From: Lysinibacillus pakistanensis | Lineage (GTDB): Bacteria > Bacillota > Bacilli > Bacillales_A > Planococcaceae | Direction of reading: 5' to 3' | Length of the DNA: 64,000 nucleotides | Assembly: GCA_001312325.1 (NCBI GenBank) | Contig: BBDJ01000020.1 | Location: 21,407-85,406, forward strand | Shown here: one piece after another, positions 58,101 through 64,000 of the stretch | Position numbering within the stretch: the stretch's first letter is position 1 | How the letters are laid out: the number at the start of each line of letters is the position of its first letter | Notes under the pieces: model-generated | Database searches by the model: none | The model's input: the letters and a program-made list of their open reading frames with translations, nothing else | What the model was told of the DNA's origin: nothing | Position numbers and translations under genes: made by a program

Positions 58101-59492
58101 TCATTTTACGTTTGGATAAATCATTGTTGCAGGATCTACATATTCATCAAACTGTTCTTCTGTTAGTAATCCCGTGGCAATCGCTGCCTCTTTTAAAGTT
58201 GTCCCTTCTTTATGGGCTTTCTTCGCAATTTTTGCTGCATTTTCATAGCCGATATAAGGATTTAATGCTGTTACAAGCATTAATGAATTTTGTAAGTTAT
58301 GATCAAGTACTTCTTTATTTGGCTCAATGCCTATTGCGCAGTGGTCGTTAAATGATTTCATTGTATCTGCTAATAGACGAGTGGATTGTAAGAAATTATA
58401 AATAATGACTGGTTTAAAGACGTTTAGTTCGAAATTACCTTGTGAAGCGGCAAAGGCAATTGTTGCATCGTTTCCAACAACCTGTGTTACTACCATTGTC
58501 ATGGCTTCACTTTGAGTCGGATTGACCTTACCTGGCATAATTGAGGAGCCTGGTTCATTTTCGGGAATGGTAATTTCACCAATTCCTGAGCGAGGACCAC
58601 TTGCTAACCAGCGTACATCATTGGCAATTTTCATTAAGTCTGCGGCAAGTGCTTTTAAGGCACCATGAGCAACGACAGCCTCATCATGACTTGTAAGAGC
58701 ATGGAATTTATTTGCTGCAGAAGTAAAATGCTTATTCGTCAGTGCACTAATTTCGGATGCTACTCGTTCGCCAAATTCAGGGTGTGCGTTAATGCCCGTG
58801 CCAACTGCTGTACCACCAATCGCAAGTTCCTTCATGTATTCTATATTTTGGATAATCATTTGCTCGGATTTTGATAGCATTGCTGCCCAGCCACTGATCT
58901 CTTGGCCTAATGTAAGGGGAGTAGCATCCTGTAAATGTGTACGGCCAATTTTAATAATGTCTTTAAATTGCTCAGCTTTTTCTTCTAAAGTTCCTTTTAA
59001 TAAACGAAGACGTGGTAATAAATAATCCTCAACCTTTAACACGGCTGCAATATGCAAAGCAGTGGGGAACGTATCATTTGAACTTTGGGATTTATTAACA
59101 TCATCATTAGGATGAATACGATCAGCCTCTCCAGCATCTTGTAAAATCTGGTTCGCTCGATGTGCAATCACCTCATTAACGTTCATATTCGACTGTGTAC
59201 CACTACCTGTTTGCCATACAACAAGTGGGAATTGATCGTCCCATTGACCATTTAAAATTTCATCAGCTGCTTGGACAATAGCGTTTGTTTTAATGGCTGA
59301 AAGCTTTCCAAGTTTATGGTTCGCGATAGCAGCACTTTTCTTTAAAATAGCCATCGCTTGTACGAGCTCGATTGGCATATGCTCTGTACCGATTTGGAAG
59401 TTTTCTTTACTACGCTGTGTTTGAGCACCCCAAATTTTATCAGCAGGTACTTTAATTTCACCCATAGTGTCTTTTTCAATACGATAATCCAT
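58101..59492 (-). CDS. fumC: Class II fumarate hydratase
   Basis: 463 residues, intact. [53 protein letters not shown] and the superfamily signature [16 protein letters not shown] identify the iron-independent homotetrameric fumarase (fumarate plus water to malate, TCA cycle). AAAGGAG precedes ATG 59492. A terminator and a Fur-box promoter lie 44-190 bp upstream, so its expression may be iron-linked or arise from readthrough. Confidence 0.96.
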   Translation of the reverse strand: MDYRIEKDTMGEIKVPADKIWGAQTQRSKENFQIGTEHMPIELVQAMAILKKSAAIANHKLGKLSAIKTNAIVQAADEILNGQWDDQFPLVVWQTGSGTQSNMNVNEVIAHRANQILQDAGEADRIHPNDDVNKSQSSNDTFPTALHIAAVLKVEDYLLPRLRLLKGTLEEKAEQFKDIIKIGRTHLQDATPLTLGQEISGWAAMLSKSEQMIIQNIEYMKELAIGGTAVGTGINAHPEFGERVASEISALTNKHFTSAANKFHALTSHDEAVVAHGALKALAADLMKIANDVRWLASGPRSGIGEITIPENEPGSSIMPGKVNPTQSEAMTMVVTQVVGNDATIAFAASQGNFELNVFKPVIIYNFLQSTRLLADTMKSFNDHCAIGIEPNKEVLDHNLQNSLMLVTALNPYIGYENAAKIAKKAHKEGTTLKEAAIATGLLTEEQFDEYVDPATMIYPNVK

Positions 59493-59535
59493 GTAATACA
59501 GCTCCTTTGTTTATGTAAATATTCCGTAAATACAG

Positions 59536-59647
59536 TTAAAAAAACGGATATTCTTAGTCTGATGTAAGAATATCCGTTTGATACATGCTTATTTCAAAAA
59601 AAGAGGGGGATTCTGAATTAAGCAATTTGGAGAAAAGAAATAATCTA
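59536..59647 (-). ncRNA. Candidate FsrA-like, Fur-controlled small RNA (or fumC leader)
   Basis: From the predicted start near 59647 to the terminator at 59536 a transcript of about 112 nt would form. It contains a C/U-rich single-stranded stretch UCCCCCUCUUUUUUU and ends in a perfect 14-bp stem AACGGATATTCTTA / TAAGAATATCCGTT (59543-59578) followed by a T run. A Fur-boxed promoter, small size, C-rich region and intrinsic terminator are the features of B. subtilis FsrA, the iron-sparing sRNA. Alternatively it is an attenuating leader of fumC. No experimental support. Confidence 0.5.
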
Positions 59648-59649
59648 TT

Positions 59650-59682
59650 GATAATGATAATTGTTATCAATTAAAATGTCAA
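59650..59682 (-). promoter_or_regulatory. Promoter overlapped by a Fur box
   Basis: Minus strand: TTGACA (59682-59677), 17-bp spacer, TATCAT (59659-59654). GATAATGATAATTGTTATC at 59650-59668 matches the 19-bp Fur consensus (GATAATGATAATCATTATC) at 17 of 19 positions and covers the -10, so Fur-Fe should block transcription toward fumC. Confidence 0.8.
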
Positions 59683-59751
59683 CTATTATGTTTTCTTGAA
59701 GAGTGAACAGTTTGCAACCTATATTTCAATTCCCATTAAAAAAATTTTAAA

Positions 59752-59785
59752 ACGCTATCATTGCATTTATCAACGATAGCGTTAT
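59752..59785 (-). terminator. Terminator of the small 59.8-kb gene
   Basis: AACGCTATC / GATAGCGTT stem with a T-rich stretch after it on the minus strand. Confidence 0.8.
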
Positions 59786-59803
59786 TCCTTAAACTATAAA
59801 AGG

Positions 59804-60020
59804 CTATCTTTTTTTTCTTCCCAAGTTCTTTAATAGGCTGTTTCTTAGGTATAATTTCAAAAACGATACGTACTTGGTAATTATTGTTGTTGATTTGATT
59901 AACTTCAATAATTTTTGCTTTTCGTCCTTTAATTTTAATATTTTCTTCAACAGCAGGTAGATTGACGAGTAGCTGACTTAATACAGATGTCTTGCCTTCA
60001 TAAAAATGAGTCACAAACAT
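59804..60020 (-). CDS. Small basic hypothetical protein (one probable indel)
   Basis: About 71 residues: FVTHFYEGKTSVLSQLLVNL, AKIIEVNQINNNNYQVRIVF and KKQPIKELGKKKR. The strand pattern (..GRKAKIIEVNQ..YQVRIVFEI) suggests a small beta fold. AGGGAG precedes ATG 60020. Without repair of the 8-base run near 59809-59816 the frame runs to 59736, into the terminator; with one base fewer it stops at 59804, ahead of the hairpin, which I prefer. Family unknown. Confidence 0.55.
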
Positions 60021-60145
60021 ATCACTTTTCTCCCTTGTTCTTTTTTTCAGGTAAAATAAGTTCAAAAGGTTTTACTCAATGTATGACAATCATTTGGAAA
60101 GTAGAACATTTTCTATAAGTCCAAAAGGATAGACATCAGGGAGTC

Positions 60146-60174
60146 TTGACGAAAAGGGTGGAATGAATTATGAT
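60146..60174 (+). promoter_or_regulatory. Promoter of the T-box leader
   Basis: TTGACG (60146-60151), 17-bp spacer, TATGAT (60169-60174), just upstream of the leader. Confidence 0.7.
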
Positions 60175-60181
60175 GTATCGA

Positions 60182-60410
60182 AAATGATATAACAATGATT
60201 GGAAGTAGTAGTGAATGTAGTTTGCTTTTAGAGAGATGATGGTTGGTGAAAATCATCGCAAATCATTTATGAACTCATCCAGGAGTTTTTTTATGCTGAA
60301 GATAGTAGGTATAAACGGCTGCTACCGTTATAGTCAAGTGAGCTTTCTAGCTAATCAGAGTGGTACCACGGATAACTTCGTCTCTATATTTATTGGAGAC
60401 GAAGTTTTTT
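60182..60410 (+). promoter_or_regulatory. T-box riboswitch upstream of the DMT transporter
   Basis: The T-box core AGAGTGGTACCACGG (60357-60371) is followed by a terminator AACTTCGTCTC / GAGACGAAGTT with TTTTTT (60374-60410); the core would pair in the alternative antiterminator. Upstream, GAGAGATGATGG...GGTGAAAATC is Stem I-like. Uncharged tRNA binding would allow expression. The specifier codon lies within GAACTCATCC near 60271-60280; I cannot fix it by eye (Leu CTC, Ser TCA and Ile ATC are possible). Confidence 0.88.
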
Positions 60411-60464
60411 ATTTGGGAAATGAGGAGAGGAACTGGCACTTAAATGATCAAGGGGGGAAATATT

Positions 60465-61385
60465 GTGGAGATAATAAAAAAAAGCATACAACAACAGTAG
60501 GTTTAACTGCACTTGTTCTGTCAGCACTTCTAACATCGATGAGCCAAGTGTTCTATGCCAAGCAAGTACAGGAGGTACCCACCTTTTTATTTACGGGTAT
60601 TAGTTTTTTTCATTACAGCGATTTATTTCTCATTCTTTGCCCGAAAACGAAAGCAGTTGAATGTGTGGAAGGGAAATATAAAGAATGTAGTGAAGTTGAA
60701 CGCTGCTACAGTGATAACATTTATGGGCTTTTATTTTGCCTTAAAATATGTTGAGTCCGCGATTGTAAGTGCACTTGAAATGGGCATTGGACCGCTTTTT
60801 GTTTTAATAGTAGCTGTTTTTACTAAGGAGTCCATTCCTCGGGTTCAATGGGCAATTGCTTTAGGAACATTTATTGCTTGTACTATACTAATAGTAGCTG
60901 TTATTAGTGGGAAATCAGCTGTTCAAATGGACCTAACCTTGCCTGTAATTGTGGCATTAATAGCGAGTGTTGGCTGTGGGATTGGTGCAGTTCTCTGTAC
61001 AATCTACTCAAAGCGATTAAGTGAGGCTGGTTGGACTACTTCTATGATTTTAGCTAACCGCTATTATGGCATAATTTTATTATCTTTTTCTGCAACTTTC
61101 GACATATTTTTTAATTATTTCTCGGGAAATATTTCATGGATACTTGCAGTCACAGTAATAGGTGTCATGCTACCGATGTATTTATTACAGATAGGCATTC
61201 AGTATTGCTCATCATTGATTGTAATGATGAGTTTATGCTTTGTTCCAATATTCACATTTTTCTTTCAGCTATTTGATCCAAGGCTCTCATGGTCACCTAT
61301 TTCCTTTATAGGCATTAGTTTATTATTTATTTTAGGTGTTTGTAGTTTGTATTTGGAAAAAAAAGTCGGTTTCAGAGTAGCATGA
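60465..61385 (+). CDS. DMT/EamA family transporter under T-box control (two frameshifts)
   Basis: About 306 residues with ten hydrophobic segments, the EamA size. Blocks such as TFMGFYFALKYVESAIVSAL then EMGIGPLFVLIVA and the second repeat's LPMYLLQIGIQYCSSLIVMM fit the family. GTG 60465 follows AAGGGGGG. Frames break at the 8-A run near 60476-60483 (one A short) and the 7-T run near 60605-60611 (one too many). T-box control implies amino-acid transport or export. Confidence 0.83.
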
Positions 61386-61418
61386 GCGCGTTATAATAAT
61401 AGTAAGGGAGGAAGCGAA

Positions 61419-62147
61419 ATGTATTTAAAATCATGTAAGGTGTTACAGAACAACATCGAAGATAAGCATGTATATCCCTTTAACATACCAAGCTTGCAGG
61501 ATTTACAGGAGCTAGAGTTTCCGACAAATGTCACTTTCTTTGTTGGTGAAAATGGCTCTGGTAAATCAACACTACTGGAGGCAATTGCTGATTGCTGTGA
61601 TTTTAATACAGCAGGTGGTGGGCGACAAAATTTATATGAGGTACATAAAGCAGAATCTGCACTTGGGGAATATATTCGATTATCTTGGTGGCCGAAAGTT
61701 TCAAATGGCTTTTTCCTACGTTCTGAAACGTTTTATCAATTTGCGAGTCATATTGATTTGTTAGAGCATCCATACAAATATGCAGCTTACGGTGGCAAGT
61801 CATTACATCATCAATCACATGGAGAATCATTTTTATCATTGTTTATACATCGCTTTAAAGGTAAAGCCATTTATTTATTGGATGAGCCTGAAGCAGCACT
61901 ATCGCCAACAAGGCAACTCAGTCTCCTAAAGATTATGAAGGATTTAGAGCATGAAGCACAGTTTATTATCGCTACACATTCACCAATTTTACTTGGCTAT
62001 CCAAATGCAACAATTTACAGTTTTGATGGTGAAGAAATTAAGTCTATCCGTTATGAGGAGACCATACATTACATTGTTACGAAGCGCTTTTTAAATGCAC
62101 CAGAAACCATTTTTTCAGAGTTATTTGATGAGGAGAGGGAATCATGA
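61419..62147 (+). CDS. AAA family ATPase (ABC-type head)
   Basis: 242 residues, intact. TFFVGENGSGKSTLLEAIA is Walker A, SHGESFLSLFIHRF replaces the usual LSGGE signature, YLLDEPEAALSPTRQL is Walker B and FIIATHSPILLGYPNA the H-loop. Of the AAA_21/AAA_15-like soluble group seen in many Firmicutes, not a membrane transporter. Overlaps the next gene by 4 bp, so the two are coupled. Role unknown. Confidence 0.85.
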   Translation: MYLKSCKVLQNNIEDKHVYPFNIPSLQDLQELEFPTNVTFFVGENGSGKSTLLEAIADCCDFNTAGGGRQNLYEVHKAESALGEYIRLSWWPKVSNGFFLRSETFYQFASHIDLLEHPYKYAAYGGKSLHHQSHGESFLSLFIHRFKGKAIYLLDEPEAALSPTRQLSLLKIMKDLEHEAQFIIATHSPILLGYPNATIYSFDGEEIKSIRYEETIHYIVTKRFLNAPETIFSELFDEERES

Positions 62148-63368
62148 ATCAACGAAAAGGCTTAATCATGCGAGAAATTCGATTAGATGAAATGGCACAA
62201 TCCATAGATTTACTCAATTATGTGTTTCAAATGTCCATGTCCATTCATAAGGATCGTCGCTTTGTCAATGCAAAGAGTAAGCAATTCGATGAAGGACATG
62301 CAATAGGATGGTTTGATGGAACACAGCTTGTCTCACAAATTTTAAGCCTACCTTTTGAGGTAAACGTACATGGTCGGATTTACGAAATGGGCGGTATAAC
62401 GGCTGTCGGAACATATCCAGAATATTCAAGACATGGATTAATGGAGAGTCTAATTATGGAATGTCTACAGCGGATGCGAAATGAAGGGCAATATATATCC
62501 TATTTATTTCCATATTCAATTCCGTACTACCGAAAAAAAGGGCTGGGAAATTATGAGTGATATTGTGGAATTTCAGGTCAAGGATACACAGCTACCCCAT
62601 TATGCAGGACTAAATGGAAAGATACGTCGAGTTGATCCAAAGCATGAGGATGTTGTAGCGATTTATGCAAGCTATGCCCAAAAAACGCATGGTGTGATGG
62701 TACGCAATAGCATTGCCTGGAATGAGAAGTTTCAGGAAGACTTTTGGGAAGAAAAGTTTATTGATAGCGATGTTAACCTTCAGGCTGCTGTTTATTATGA
62801 TGAGGATGATGTGCCACAGGGCTATATGTTTTATCGTATTATGGAGGAAAATTATTACATTGATGAAATCGTCTATTTACAGGAAGAGGCACGTAAAGGC
62901 TTATGGAATTTTGTCTCTGCTCACAGCTCAATGATTTATAATGCTTATGGCAAAACGACTGGCAATGAAGCAGTTGCCTTTTTACTGGAGGATAGTGAGA
63001 TTATACAAAAGGTTTCCCCTTATTTTATGGCGCGTATCGTGGACGTCAAAGAATTTTTACTGCGTTATCCATTTGTGGGAAATGATTTTCAGTTACGACT
63101 GGCTGTAAGCGACCGTATTGTGGCGTGGAATAATGGCACATTTGTGATTACGGTGCAGGAAGGAAAGGTTAGCGTTGATAAAGTCAGTGATACACTGTCC
63201 GAAAATGCTATTCATCTAACTGTGCAAACATTAGCCACTATGCTACTAGGCTATAAACGACCAAGCTATTTGGAAAAAATCGAACGCTTACAGGGCAATG
63301 CCATTGAGATTGCCCTGCTAGAAACAGTGCTTCCTGTCGGTATTCCAACATTTATCGATTATTTTTAA
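62144..63368 (+). CDS. Eis-like GNAT acetyltransferase with SCP2-like C-terminus (one frameshift)
   Basis: About 407 residues, the length of Eis proteins. N-terminal GNAT with MGGITAVGTYPEYSRHGLM and SYLFPYSIPYYRKKGWEI; a second GNAT-like lobe (VDPKHEDVVAIYASYA); and a C-terminal SCP2/sterol-carrier-like domain (RLAVSDRIVAWNNGTFVITV). Eis proteins acetylate amines including aminoglycosides; no drug-resistance claim is possible from sequence. The frame breaks at the 7-A run near 62533-62539. Confidence 0.85.
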
Positions 63369-63476
63369 CCTTCATAGAGAATTTGTACAGGGTTTAACTT
63401 GTGCAAGTTCTTTTTATGTGTTTCTGGAATGGTAATTATGGCATAATTAGTGAATAGAGGGGAGGTGATAGATGAT

Positions 63477-63792
63477 ATGCCAAAATGTATTGCATGTAAG
63501 GAAAAATGGTCATGGAAGCAGTCAATGCGGTCAATAGTATCGTTTTCTCGCTTTATTGGCTGTCCATACTGTGGGAAAAAAACAAATGCTAACTTCTATG
63601 ACACGCATTTCCATTTTATTACTAGTTTTTGTACCCTATGTAACAATGCCTTATGTGATTGACGAAGAGGTAAAAAGCTCTGCAGTAGCGATTGGTATCG
63701 CGATTTACTTATTTGCCTTAGTCCTAATGATGCCATTTTTAATGGACGTACGTGAAATCCCAAAGCATCTGCAAAAGTATGTCCAAAAATAA
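63477..63792 (+). CDS. CxxC-20-CxxC zinc-ribbon membrane protein (one frameshift)
   Basis: About 104 residues: PKCIACKEKWSWKQSMRSIV then SFSRFIGCPYCGKK gives the C-x2-C-x20-C-x2-C ribbon; two transmembrane helices follow (ISILLLVFVPYVTMPYVI; AIYLFALVLMMPFLM). Same ribbon type as the protein at 3808. GGAGGTGAT precedes ATG 63477. The frame breaks at the 7-A run near 63577-63583. Confidence 0.78.
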
Positions 63793-63810
63793 TACATAGT
63801 AAGAGAATGA

Positions 63811-63844
63811 CCTTCACCTTTTTTTGAGTGTGAAGGTTTTTTTT
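63811..63844 (+). terminator. Terminator
   Basis: CCTTCAC / GTGAAGG stem followed by eight T. Confidence 0.85.
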
Positions 63845-63875
63845 AGAAAAGTACTAGGTTTTAAAGCCATAGTTT

Positions 63876-64000
63876 CTCGGTTTGAAAAGCAAAGCGCTCG
63901 GTTCAACTGCAAAATCGCTCGGGTTGAAAAGCAAAGCGCTCGGTTCAGCCTCAAAGTTGCTCGGGTTGAAAAGGAAAGTGCTCGGTTCAGCCTCAAAGTT
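63876..64000. repeat. 21-bp tandem repeat, cut by the window edge
   Basis: Six units of exactly 21 bp starting at 63876, 63897, 63918, 63939, 63960 and 63981, each opening CTCGG. Odd units read CTCGG[TG]TTGAAAAG[CG]AAAG[CT]G; even units CTCGGTTCA[AG]C.[TG]CAAA.T.G, so the true period is 42 bp. The open frame across it is a by-product of the 21-bp (multiple of 3) period. Confidence 0.88.

Noticed and set aside
60236..60754. ORF spanning the T-box leader
   Set aside because: Its N-terminal half is the riboswitch; the transporter starts at GTG 60465 after a proper ribosome site.
79..63583. Phase variation or programmed frameshifting at poly-A/T runs
   Set aside because: Breaks affect nearly all long genes regardless of role, often several per gene, and repairs always restore conserved family sequence; sequencing error is simpler.
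63814..63996. Minus-strand ORF with RLNRALCFSTRA repeats
   Set aside because: Produced by the 21-bp tandem repeat, whose period is a multiple of three; no ribosome site.
1..64000. CRISPR arrays, rRNA and tRNA genes, complete insertion sequences
   Set aside because: None recognised in either strand by eye; a covariance or IS search would be needed to exclude short or degenerate ones.

Overview
This is a low-GC, spore-forming Firmicute chromosome. Germination lipoprotein (Ger(x)C), DUF2642, DUF3231 and DUF4183 proteins, PucR and GntR/YtrA regulators, a Bacillus-type BirA operator and a T-box leader all point to Bacillales, most likely a Lysinibacillus-like species. That genus call is inference from gene style, not a search. 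One property dominates the window: many reading frames break at A or T runs of 7-8 bases, and removing (sometimes adding) one base restores a clean family protein. I treat these as sequencing or assembly indels and give each gene its repaired extent.

Layout. 1-3.2 kb: FtsX-type ABC exporter. 3.3-9.1 kb: ECF sigma factor with a membrane zinc-ribbon protein, bioY under a BirA operator, a YtcJ-type amidohydrolase and a membrane glycerophosphodiesterase. 9.2-10.2 kb: secreted protein with a copper-amine-oxidase-like domain. 10.4-15.2 kb: catabolic operon (DUF3311-like protein, sodium symporter, M20 peptidase, two SDRs). 15.3-21.1 kb: PucR regulator divergent from a second M20 hydrolase, an iron-type alcohol dehydrogenase and an aldehyde dehydrogenase.

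21.2-34.0 kb is the centrepiece, a bacterial microcompartment (BMC) operon. In order it carries: DeoR regulator, class III PLP enzyme, APH-fold kinase, APC permease, HAD phosphatase, a novel 101-aa two-repeat protein, CoA-acylating aldehyde dehydrogenase, BMC-H, PduL, a BMC-associated protein, BMC-H, SDR, BMC-H, a second PduL, EutN-type BMC-P, BMC-H with a tail, and malate dehydrogenase. There is no B12 lyase, diol dehydratase or glycyl-radical enzyme. The kinase plus PLP enzyme instead suggest a B12-independent route: amino alcohol -> amino-alcohol phosphate -> aldehyde -> acyl-CoA -> acyl phosphate. This resembles the actinobacterial RMM/aminoacetone-type compartments. Four proteins carry encapsulation-peptide-like helices; the one on the aldehyde dehydrogenase is visible only after frame repair.

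34-41 kb: stand-alone genes (DJ-1/PfpI, GNAT, cold-shock-like, DUF3221 lipoprotein) and a GntR(YtrA)-ABC operon whose promoter region has four copies of one palindrome. 41-54 kb: an accessory, repeat-rich stretch of small spore-surface-type genes, duplicated gene tails and short dispersed repeats, with a YVTN propeller protein and an orphan Ger(x)C. 54-58 kb: GNATs, a P-loop kinase, a kinase-like zinc-ribbon protein, a hydrolase and decayed fragments. 58-60 kb: fumC, preceded by a Fur-box promoter and a terminator that together outline an FsrA-like small RNA. 60-64 kb: T-box-controlled DMT exporter, AAA ATPase, Eis-like acetyltransferase, a second CxxC-20-CxxC protein and a 21-bp tandem repeat running off the right edge.
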